Of a DNA stretch of 5,614 nt, positions 1-5,123 are shown one piece after another (position 1 is the stretch's first letter; every line of letters starts with the position of its first letter). The notes beneath the pieces were generated by a model, which worked only from the letters and a program-made list of their open reading frames with translations, was not told where the DNA came from and did not search any database. Made by a program: the position numbers and the translations under genes. Source of the stretch: Candidatus Bathyarchaeota archaeon (GTDB taxonomy: Archaea; Thermoproteota; Bathyarchaeia; Bathyarchaeales; Bathyarchaeaceae); NCBI GenBank assembly GCA_029883255.1, contig JAOUJL010000101.1, positions 1 to 5,614 of the forward strand, in the 5' to 3' direction.

Positions 1-171
1 TGTGGGGAGCATGTTGTCGATTATGCAAATCAATTATCTTCGAACTTGGATGCTTATCAGAAATTGTTCTCTAAACAGTTGTCAAAGGGTTTTCGCCCTG
101 AACAACTCTCTGAACATTTTTCTTTGACAAAGGAGAAAATTGTCTCTTCATTTAAGGAGGAAAAAGCATGA
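1..171 (+). CDS. rpl18: Large ribosomal subunit protein uL18 (L18), C-terminal part
   Basis: The reading frame is open from the left edge and ends at TGA 169-171, giving the last 56 residues; the start is outside the window. uL18 binds 5S rRNA and helps place the central protuberance on the 50S subunit. Visible family features are the GEHVVDYA segment near the start of the fragment and the C-terminal pattern FSKQLSKGFRPEQLSEHF, which resembles the archaeal L18 tail (Y.R.FS.YL.RG..PE.LPEHF). Identification also rests on position, since rps5 follows directly as in archaeal spc-type operons. The stop overlaps the rps5 start as ATGA, which suggests translational coupling. The rps5 Shine-Dalgarno lies inside this coding sequence. 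Confidence 0.88.
   Translation, partial: CGEHVVDYANQLSSNLDAYQKLFSKQLSKGFRPEQLSEHFSLTKEKIVSSFKEEKA
156..160 (+). promoter_or_regulatory. Shine-Dalgarno of rps5
   Basis: GGAGG at 156-160 sits 7 nt before the ATG at 168 and matches the anti-Shine-Dalgarno of archaeal 16S rRNA. It lies within the last codons of rpl18 and fixes the rps5 start at 168. Confidence 0.8.
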
Positions 172-800
172 CATCCACGGAGGAAAAGGTGGAAGGGTGG
201 AAGCCTCGTACAAGGCTGGGGAAAATGATTCTTGAAGGTCATATCTCTTCTATTGAAGAAGTGTTTATGGAAGGACTGAAAATACGTGAACCGGAAATAG
301 TGGATGTTCTTCTTCCAGATCTGCAAGAAGAAGTTATTAACATAAATTTGGTGCAAAAGCAAACTGATGCTGGAGAGAAATCTCGATTTAAGGCGATTGT
401 GGCTGTTGGAAACCGGGATGGCTATGTGGGTTTGGGTTCAGGAAAGGCGAAGCAGGTGCGTACTGCTATTGAGAAAGGCGCGGTGAATGCGCGTCTTAAC
501 ATTACTCTTGTTCGTCGAGGTTGTGGAAGCTGGGAGTGTGGGTGTGGGAAACCGCATTCTTTGCCGTTTCAGGTTCGAGCTAAATGTGGTGGGGTAGAGG
601 TTGTGTTGATTCCGGGTCCTCGTGGTTTGGGTGTTGTTGCGAATGAAGCGGCGAAGGTTATTTTGGGGCTTGCTGGGGTTAAGGATTGTTGGACGAGGAG
701 CTATGGTTCTACTAGGACTGTTCCTTCTTTTGCTTATACTGTGTTTGAGGCTCTTCGGAAGACGTATACTCTTGTGATGCCAAGTGATTGGGTGGGGTAG
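168..800 (+). CDS. rps5: Small ribosomal subunit protein uS5 (S5)
   Basis: This 210-residue protein is a 30S core protein near the decoding centre and mRNA entry, active in translational fidelity. The length fits archaeal S5. The N-terminal RNA-binding S5 domain spans about residues 53-118 and contains the glycine-rich loop GNRDGYVGLG at 81-90, followed by SGKAKQVRTAIEKG. An archaeal-type insert follows, RRGCGSWECGCGKPH (about 117-130), with Cys119, Cys124, Cys126 and later Cys140, a probable zinc-binding set also seen in other archaeal S5 proteins. The C-terminal domain (about 144-200) holds IPGPRGLGVVANE and the LAGVKDCWTRSYG segment. The start at 168 is supported by the Shine-Dalgarno at 156-160 and the ATGA overlap with rpl18. 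rpl30 starts at the next base after the stop, so this is one operon. No unusual changes are seen. Confidence 0.97.
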   Translation: MTSTEEKVEGWKPRTRLGKMILEGHISSIEEVFMEGLKIREPEIVDVLLPDLQEEVININLVQKQTDAGEKSRFKAIVAVGNRDGYVGLGSGKAKQVRTAIEKGAVNARLNITLVRRGCGSWECGCGKPHSLPFQVRAKCGGVEVVLIPGPRGLGVVANEAAKVILGLAGVKDCWTRSYGSTRTVPSFAYTVFEALRKTYTLVMPSDWVG

Positions 801-1280
801 ATGAAGGGGAAGCGGAAGTGTCTAGTGGTTATTCGGGTTCGTGGGCTGAGTGATGTTTTTCGAGAAATTGATGAAACGCTTCGGATGCTTCATCTAACTC
901 GGAATTGTCATGCTACATTGATTGATGATCGTCCTTCTTACTTGGGTATGTTGCGTAAAGCGAAGGATTGTTTGGTTTGGGGTGAGGTTTCTAGAGAGGG
1001 TGTTGCGCTTCTTTTGAGGAAGAGGGGGAAGCTTGTGGGTAATAAGAAGTTGACTGAGCAGTATGTTCAAGGGATTGGTTATGAATCGGTTGATGATTTG
1101 GCTGAAGCTATTTATGAGTTGAGGGTTGAGTATAGTAGTCTTTCTGGTGTTAAGCCTGTGTTTCGTCTTCATCCGCCGAGGAAAGGTTTCAAAGGGAAGG
1201 TAAAAAAGAGTTTTGCTGCCGGTGGGATTACTGGATATAGAGGTGAAGTTATTAACGATCTTATTAAGCGGATGGCTTGA
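801..1280 (+). CDS. rpl30: Large ribosomal subunit protein uL30 (L30, archaeal long form)
   Basis: This 159-residue protein belongs to the long archaeal/eukaryotic L30 (L7-type) form, well above the roughly 60 residues of bacterial L30. The L30 ferredoxin-like core is near residues 7-60, with LVVIRVRGLSDVFREIDETL and then LRMLHLTRNCHATLIDD and the LRKAKDCLVWGEV segment. The C-terminal extension shows FRLHPPRKGFKGKVKKSF and GGITGYRGEVINDLIKRM, typical of archaeal and eukaryotic homologues. The ATG directly follows the rps5 TAG. A GGTG at 791-794, inside the rps5 end, is a plausible Shine-Dalgarno 6 nt upstream. It is the last gene of the cluster in this window: rpl15 and secY, which often follow in archaea, are not present, and a long non-coding region with pyrimidine and T tracts begins instead. 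Confidence 0.95.
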   Translation: MKGKRKCLVVIRVRGLSDVFREIDETLRMLHLTRNCHATLIDDRPSYLGMLRKAKDCLVWGEVSREGVALLLRKRGKLVGNKKLTEQYVQGIGYESVDDLAEAIYELRVEYSSLSGVKPVFRLHPPRKGFKGKVKKSFAAGGITGYRGEVINDLIKRMA

Positions 1281-1352
1281 TTTGTTGGTGTTTTCTGAAT
1301 AGTAGAGTTGAAGGTTTCTTGTTTGTTACGTTATTTTGTATCATTGGGTTTG

Positions 1353-1473
1353 TCTCTCTCTAGACCCCCCCTATAATTTTTTTACAGTTTCTTATTCTCT
1401 CTCTTTTATAGACCCCCCTATAGCCCCCCTATTTTTCGTAGTTCCGTATGTCTCTCTCTTATTAGACCCCCTA
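1353..1473 (+). repeat. Cluster of TAG(A)C5-7TA motifs with (TC)4 leaders
   Basis: Four copies of the core TAG-A-C(5-7)-TA occur: 1361-1373 (seven C), 1409-1420 (six C), 1421-1431 (six C, lacking the A after TAG) and 1463-1473 (five C). Three of them are preceded by an exact TCTCTCTC at 1353-1360, 1396-1403 and 1451-1458, with 0, 5 and 4 bases between the (TC)4 and the core. The cores at 1361, 1409 and 1463 are about 50 bases apart. The TAG and CTA ends could form a short stem presenting a C-rich loop, and the opposite strand has four G5-G7 tracts. They lie just downstream of rpl30, and T tracts follow the first and third copies. Function is unknown; a termination or 3'-UTR role is one guess. 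This is not a CRISPR array, since units are too short and divergent. Confidence 0.75.
1377..1383 (+). terminator. T7 tract, candidate terminator of the ribosomal operon
   Basis: Seven T residues follow the first C-rich motif about 97 bases after the rpl30 stop. Archaeal transcription often ends on T-rich stretches without a hairpin. A further T5 at 1432-1436 could be a second site. No transcript data are available, so this is tentative. Confidence 0.4.
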
Positions 1474-1551
1474 CCTAGGGGGGGAGGGGTCGCGGCTTAT
1501 GTCCAGGTTACTTTTAGGTTGTATTATGTTTCCGCGCTTTGCGGAACCCCT
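1463..1551 (+). other. GC-rich segment with competing base-pairing potential
   Basis: Visible complementary segments are: CCCCCTA 1467-1473 with TAGGGGG 1476-1482 (2-base loop); GACCCC 1465-1470 with GGGGTC 1486-1491; AGGGGT 1485-1490 with ACCCCT 1546-1551, closing a long arm; CGCGG 1491-1495 with CCGCG 1532-1536; and TTCCGC 1530-1535 with GCGGAA 1541-1546 around loop GCTTT. Several of these exclude one another, so the RNA could adopt alternative folds. It matches no riboswitch or RNA family I recognise. It could be a structured 3' end of the rpl30 transcript, a separate small RNA, or DNA-level structure. Confidence 0.4.
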
Positions 1552-1572
1552 GTTTACGCTTTGACTACATGA

Positions 1573-1630
1573 ATTTTCAACATAGATTACGTGAAAATCA
1601 AAAGTTGTTTGTTATTGATTTTGTGAAAAT
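1573..1630. repeat. AT-rich interleaved inverted and direct repeats
   Basis: ATTTTCA at 1573-1579 is complementary to TGAAAAT at 1592-1598; AAAATCAA at 1594-1601 is complementary to TTGATTTT at 1615-1622; and GTGAAAAT is repeated directly at 1591-1598 and 1623-1630. In an AT-rich spacer some of this may be chance, but the three relations share one short segment and could be a protein-binding region. Apart from these I see nothing interpretable between 1552 and about 1770. Confidence 0.3.
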
Positions 1631-1772
1631 TATGAATTTGTTAGAACGTTGGATGACGAGGTGAAGGGGCTTCAGTTGTGTGTTCTGTTATAAAATCCTG
1701 ACTTGTATTAGTTTTGTGTGCGTGTGTGCCAATTCTAGGCCCGGTCTCTGAGATGCTCCAGATACACCAACG

Positions 1773-1806
1773 ACAAGTGTTGACGTGGGATTTGAACCCA
1801 CACAAT
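1773..1806 (-). other. tRNA T-arm-like sequence, possible tRNA 3' remnant
   Basis: Read on the minus strand, GTGGG-TTCAAAT-CCCAC (1800 to 1784) is a perfect five-base-pair T-stem with a canonical T-loop (TTCRANY form, G53 and C61 present). It is followed by GTCAACAC, where the 3' acceptor strand would be. No matching 5' acceptor strand (TGTTGAC) is found within the next 100 bases upstream, the preceding hairpin-like segment TTCC-TGTCATC-GGAA lacks the invariant T33, and no D-arm with GG is seen. I therefore do not call a functional tRNA. It could be a decayed tRNA, an attachment-site scar from an element that integrated into a tRNA 3' end, or chance. Confidence 0.4.
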
Positions 1807-1845
1807 TCCGATGACAGGAAGTTAGATCAGTTAAGCGAGCGACAG

Positions 1846-1863
1846 TTTTCTGACCAGAAAAAA
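1846..1863 (-). terminator. T6 tract and 7-bp palindrome after the glycosyltransferase operon
   Basis: About 20 bases after the minus-strand stop at 1883 the minus strand reads T6 (1863 to 1858), preceded by the 8-base palindrome ACACGTGT (1863-1870). The T tract runs into a perfect inverted repeat, TTTTCTG-GT-CAGAAAA on the minus strand (1861 to 1846). This is a plausible terminator for the operon; the short spacer also fits a dimeric protein-binding site. Confidence 0.4.
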
Positions 1864-1882
1864 CACGTGTGCAGCTGTAGGC

Positions 1883-2590
1883 TCATCGTACTGGTAGCCA
1901 AACCTTCGAAACATTCTTTCCACGTATAACAAAAGAGAGATAGTTGGCAAGCCACATGCTGACAACCGTGAGAAATCCGAGTTTTCGAAATCGCCTTAAC
2001 GACTCATACACGGTGAGGTTCTTAATAAACACGAATCTTCCTCTTTTTGACAATCGAAACGCAAGTTCATGGTCCTCACTGCACGGTAAGCTTTCGTCAA
2101 ATCCGTTGACTTTCAAGAATTCACTTCTTCTAGCTACAAAAAATTCTCCACGACAGTGAGGTTTAAACCTAGCCAAGATTCGAGTGAGAGAATTATGAAA
2201 GTAAAAGAAGACTTTTTCATGAAACCTCGGTTTTACAGGCATAATAGAACATGTGGCGCCTACAACCGTGGAGTCACTAAACGTTTCCAGCACCTTTTCC
2301 ACAAAATTCACGGTTGGAATCACATCTGCATCAAGAAAAACCAAAACGTCTCCACATGCCCGTTTAGCCCCATAATTCCTCGCCCTAGCTATTCCACGTT
2401 CTCGCAGTACATACACCTTATCCGTGAAGCGCCCTGCAACTTTAACGGTTTTATCTTCACTTCCTCCGTCAACCACTATGATTTCGACGAGATGTTTTAA
2501 GTTAACCAGCCTAGACAACGTTGCTGCTATGTATTTTTCCTCTTGAAAAGCGGGAATTACTAGCGAAACGGTTCGGACCTTTGTTTTCAT
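1883..2590 (-). CDS. Family 2 glycosyltransferase (GT-A fold), short form with one C-terminal hydrophobic segment
   Basis: This 235-residue protein transfers a sugar from a nucleotide-sugar donor to an unknown acceptor, probably at the inner membrane face. GT2 landmarks are the N-terminal VIPAFQEE (11-18), nucleotide-binding DGGSEDKT (41-48), the metal-binding D87-A-D89 in FLDAD, RGEFFVARR (147-155) and the acceptor-side CSEDHEL (170-176) with a likely catalytic acidic pair. A single hydrophobic stretch at about 205-222 could be a membrane anchor, followed by a basic tail. The start is supported by GGGAG at 2595-2599 four bases upstream. It lies 41 bp downstream of another GT2 gene on the same strand, so the two are probably co-transcribed. 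Similar short GT2 proteins are common in archaea; substrate cannot be read from sequence. Confidence 0.88.
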   Translation of the reverse strand: MKTKVRTVSLVIPAFQEEKYIAATLSRLVNLKHLVEIIVVDGGSEDKTVKVAGRFTDKVYVLRERGIARARNYGAKRACGDVLVFLDADVIPTVNFVEKVLETFSDSTVVGATCSIMPVKPRFHEKVFFYFHNSLTRILARFKPHCRGEFFVARRSEFLKVNGFDESLPCSEDHELAFRLSKRGRFVFIKNLTVYESLRRFRKLGFLTVVSMWLANYLSFVIRGKNVSKVWLPVR

Positions 2591-2594
2591 AAGT

Positions 2595-2599
2595 CTCCC
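2595..2599 (-). promoter_or_regulatory. Shine-Dalgarno of the downstream glycosyltransferase
   Basis: On the minus strand GGGAG lies 4 bases before the ATG at 2590, within the 41-bp gap between the two glycosyltransferase genes. It supports that start and independent re-initiation inside one transcript. Confidence 0.6.
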
Positions 2600-2631
2600 A
2601 ACAAATCGATGTTACTCAATTCAGAGCAGCT

Positions 2632-3753
2632 TCAGTTTGCGGGCACACGACGGCTTTTTCTCATGTCGCAAGTTGGCTTTCGTTTAAACAGTTGGTACCA
2701 CTGCCCTAAGGAAAAGGCGATAATCCTTAAGGCGTCTATGAATGGGTATGTGAATATTGATAGGTAGTTTTTGGTTTTCAACGCCCTCAGGGCATACTTA
2801 ATCATCGCTAGGATGAAGGGAGCAAACACAAGCAACAGAAAAAGCTGTACAAATAGGAGGTTTGAAGTTAGGAAGTATGATGCAATGAGCAGGCCGAACA
2901 GCAAAAGCCCGGCTATCAAACCGAACATGTCGAGGGCAAGTAAAAAACCTATGCGATTTCTAATTCCCCTCTTTTTTATCAAAAGTATGCTTCCTCGTGC
3001 ATATCCAAAGATTTGCTTCAAGACCTCTTTAATTGTCTCTCTATGTCGATGATAGATTAGTACTTCTGGGTCTAACACCGTGTTATAACCTGCTTCTCCT
3101 ACTCGTGCGACCAGCTCTGTTTCGTCAAAACCGTATCGAATGTCTTCATTGAATAACCCCGTTTTGTCGAGAACGCTTCTTCTGAAGGACATGTTGCAGC
3201 CCGCTGGGTAGAGCAAAGTATGGATCTTTTTGGTAACTATTCTAGTCTTGAATGATGGCATGATGCGAAATAAGGTTTCGTTAGCGTAGCGTGAGCTAAA
3301 GGTATCCGCGTTGTAACCTAAGACCGTGCCGCCGACGCATCCTATGTTTGGATCGTTGAAGTTTTCGACGATTTTCCTAACCCAGTTCTTTGGAACTACG
3401 CAGTCGCAGTCGGTGAAAAGTAATATTTCGCCACTTGAGTGTTTGATGCCTGTGTTCCTAGCGGCATTTAACCCGTGGCCATCTTCCATAACTAACTCAA
3501 CCGGGTATTCCGAGACCAGCTCCCTTGTTCGATCGGTGGAGTACCCGTCTACAACTATCACGTCGAGCTTCTCTTTGTCATAATCTACTTTCATTACTGA
3601 TTCTAAAAGCGTGCTCATGGTTTTTTCCCCGTTTCGCGTTGGGATTATTATAGATACTTGAGGAAAGGCGTCGACGTGAGGCTGTTTCATTTTTGGCACC
3701 ATGAAACATAGAATGTTCCTGCGTTTTCCCCTTAACTTTATAAACAAAGCCAT
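2632..3753 (-). CDS. Membrane-anchored family 2 glycosyltransferase
   Basis: This 373-residue protein has an N-terminal GT-A catalytic domain and a C-terminal membrane part. Landmarks are SIIIPTRNGE (34-43), VVDGYSTDRT (67-76), GLNAARNTG (94-102), the DXD motif D115-C-D117 in FTDCDC, PAGCNMSFRR (183-192), GFDETEL (208-214) and HRHR (235-238). Hydrophobic segments lie at about 268-292, 295-319 and perhaps 332-350, followed by a basic cytoplasmic tail. It probably elongates a lipid-linked or surface glycan; donor and acceptor are unknown. The start is uncertain. The GT2 domain begins only at about residue 33, and in-frame ATGs at residue 18 (3702) and residue 22 (3690, with GGTG 6 bases upstream) are alternatives. 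The longest form has only a weak ribosome binding site. It is the first gene of a probable two-gene minus-strand operon. Confidence 0.9.
   Translation of the reverse strand: MALFIKLRGKRRNILCFMVPKMKQPHVDAFPQVSIIIPTRNGEKTMSTLLESVMKVDYDKEKLDVIVVDGYSTDRTRELVSEYPVELVMEDGHGLNAARNTGIKHSSGEILLFTDCDCVVPKNWVRKIVENFNDPNIGCVGGTVLGYNADTFSSRYANETLFRIMPSFKTRIVTKKIHTLLYPAGCNMSFRRSVLDKTGLFNEDIRYGFDETELVARVGEAGYNTVLDPEVLIYHRHRETIKEVLKQIFGYARGSILLIKKRGIRNRIGFLLALDMFGLIAGLLLFGLLIASYFLTSNLLFVQLFLLLVFAPFILAMIKYALRALKTKNYLSIFTYPFIDALRIIAFSLGQWYQLFKRKPTCDMRKSRRVPAN
3737..3744 (-). promoter_or_regulatory. Internal TATA-like box supporting a shorter glycosyltransferase start
   Basis: TTTATAAA lies inside the first codons of the annotated glycosyltransferase. 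A transcript starting about 25 bases downstream (near 3715) would exclude the ATG at 3753 and favour the ATGs at 3702 or 3690. This is suggestive only, because the sequence is palindromic and AT-rich. Confidence 0.3.
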
Positions 3754-3767
3754 ATAAGACCGCTCGT

Positions 3768-3790
3768 CCTTTTAAAAAGCTTTTAACAAT
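3768..3790. promoter_or_regulatory. Divergent promoter core between glycosyltransferase and transglutaminase genes
   Basis: The gap between the divergent genes holds an AT-rich core with TTTTTAAA readable on the minus strand (3778 to 3771), CTTTTAAAAAG on the plus strand, and the perfect palindrome AAAAGCTTTT at 3775-3784. Minus-strand initiation about 25 bases away would fall almost on the ATG at 3753 (leaderless or a downstream start). Plus-strand initiation would leave a leader of roughly 50 bases before the transglutaminase-like gene. One symmetrical TATA region could serve both directions. Confidence 0.4.
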
Positions 3791-3839
3791 ATGCCAATAA
3801 GAATAAACCAATGTATAGATGAGTTTATGATCAACGGAA

Positions 3840-3846
3840 GAGGTGA
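3840..3846 (+). promoter_or_regulatory. Shine-Dalgarno that fixes the transglutaminase-like gene start
   Basis: GAGGTGA at 3840-3846 is complementary to seven consecutive bases of the archaeal 16S rRNA tail and lies 5 bases before GTG 3852. It overlaps the other in-frame GTG at 3843, which has no proper spacing to any such site, so 3852 is the preferred start. Confidence 0.7.
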
Positions 3847-3851
3847 GCTCA

Positions 3852-5123
3852 GTGCATAAATCATGCTTTATTGGATTTGCTCTAGCAGTTTTTCTATGCA
3901 GCGGGATTTTTGTTCCCATTCGTGAAGCAAACACTACAAGCGTTCCCAGCAAAGTACGACTGTTTGACCCACGAACATTATACATTCATGGATACTTAGT
4001 TTACAAATATAATTGTCCAACGCCTGCTTCAATCCCTATCCCAGTTTTTGTAGAGGTTTGGGCGAATAATTTTTGGTCAGACGTAAGGATTTTGCAGACT
4101 GCGTCAAGTTCTGGTGGAAAGACGTTAGGAGTTGGTTACGTAAAATCCAATGTTACTAGTGGAAAATACGATTTGACAGAAAGAGAAGATCACAATTCAA
4201 TCTATGGGGCGCAGTTTAATTTTACCGATGTTGAGCCGTATCAGGAAATCAGAACAGACGTTTGGATCAAGCTTTCTATATCAAAAGTCGATATGACGAA
4301 TATACTGAATGAAACCGTGGGGAATATTTCTGAGGCAAGTAATCAACTTGGTGCCGACTACGGAACCTATGTAAACAAAACATACTACTGGGATTACGGC
4401 AACGCAAGTGTTCAAGACGTGATTCAAGAGATTAACCAAACAGCTGGTGGATCCAACGTGTATGACCTAGTCTACGCGACGATAGACTGGTTTTCCACCC
4501 ACATGATCTACAGGGAACACGAGGATTACCCTGATCAGAGGTTGAAAGCCAGTCAAGTGTTGAACGAAACTATTGAGGTCACGGGCGATGGAGAAAAACG
4601 ATACGGCGTCTGCAGACATTTTGCCGATGGTTTCGTTGCGGTCATGCGGGGATTTGGGATTCCCTGTAACCTTTTTAACGGGTTGGTTTTTTCCGATATT
4701 GGTGGAACTGTTGGTGTCGTCTTTAGTGGCGGTCACGCGTGGTGTGAAGTGTATATGCCCAGCATAGGATGGGTTCCGGTAGAAGTTACGATTTCTGACA
4801 GATATATCCGAGACGTCGTTCGGGTGGGGCTCATTTCTCCATACTATTATCTCCCCATACGCAAGGAATTTACAAACTCTGAGCCCGAGGAGACGGATGA
4901 ACAGGGAGAACCCGAAGAACCTTATGAACATCTTATCGCTGCCTACTGGGGCTGGAGTGTAGGCGAGGTTCCTGTACTAACGCTCGAAGGCTTAATTCAC
5001 GCCGTAGTTTCGATGCCTATTATCAATTGGATTCTGCTGGTGGCAGTCATAGTCTTAATAGTCGACAGCATCATGGTGAGAAGGAAAATCAAAGCGTTAA
5101 CTGAACATACTCTCCTAGTCTAA
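3852..5123 (+). CDS. Secreted, C-terminally membrane-anchored transglutaminase-like protein
   Basis: From GTG 3852 this is 423 residues. It has a signal peptide (His-Lys, then a hydrophobic core at about 6-21), a unique extracellular region (about 28-200), a transglutaminase-like (papain-fold) core (about 205-325), an acidic linker rich in Glu and Pro (about 342-359), one transmembrane helix (about 384-408) and a short basic tail inside the cell. Catalytic candidates are Cys254 in YGVCRHFADGF and His295 in GGHAWCEVY. The third position, usually Asp in a V-DPT context, is Glu311 in WVPVEVT, with Asp316 nearby. Nine N-X-S/T sequons (residues 27, 100, 123, 153, 158, 175, 184, 195, 238) all lie before the catalytic Cys. 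Family members are proteases, deamidases or crosslinkers; the activity here is unknown. It is divergent from two glycosyltransferase genes and its end overlaps comB by 9 bp. Confidence 0.88.
   Translation: MHKSCFIGFALAVFLCSGIFVPIREANTTSVPSKVRLFDPRTLYIHGYLVYKYNCPTPASIPIPVFVEVWANNFWSDVRILQTASSSGGKTLGVGYVKSNVTSGKYDLTEREDHNSIYGAQFNFTDVEPYQEIRTDVWIKLSISKVDMTNILNETVGNISEASNQLGADYGTYVNKTYYWDYGNASVQDVIQEINQTAGGSNVYDLVYATIDWFSTHMIYREHEDYPDQRLKASQVLNETIEVTGDGEKRYGVCRHFADGFVAVMRGFGIPCNLFNGLVFSDIGGTVGVVFSGGHAWCEVYMPSIGWVPVEVTISDRYIRDVVRVGLISPYYYLPIRKEFTNSEPEETDEQGEPEEPYEHLIAAYWGWSVGEVPVLTLEGLIHAVVSMPIINWILLVAVIVLIVDSIMVRRKIKALTEHTLLV

Noticed and set aside
1353..1473. Possible CRISPR array
   Set aside because: Units are short, differ in C count and leader spacing, and the intervening segments are not uniform spacers; no cas-like gene is present.
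1336..1572. Open frame of 78 codons in the rpl30 downstream spacer
   Set aside because: It is made of the repeated pyrimidine tracts (Pro, Leu, Ser and Tyr runs), has no clear Shine-Dalgarno, and resembles no protein family.
1773..1865. Complete tRNA on the minus strand
   Set aside because: Only the T-arm is convincing. The acceptor 5' strand, D-loop GG and T33 in the anticodon loop are missing, and A72 with C73 would be unusual.
1714..1929. Open frame of 71 codons on the plus strand
   Set aside because: It runs antisense through the tRNA-like segment and into the end of the glycosyltransferase gene, with no family similarity or ribosome binding site.
3843..3851. GTG 3843 as start of the transglutaminase-like gene
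   Set aside because: It overlaps the GAGGTGA Shine-Dalgarno at 3840-3846; the GTG at 3852 has correct spacing and leads straight into the signal peptide.
3578..3985. 135-codon minus-strand frame across the divergent promoter
   Set aside because: It overlaps both flanking genes in other frames, covers the promoter region and has no recognisable protein features.
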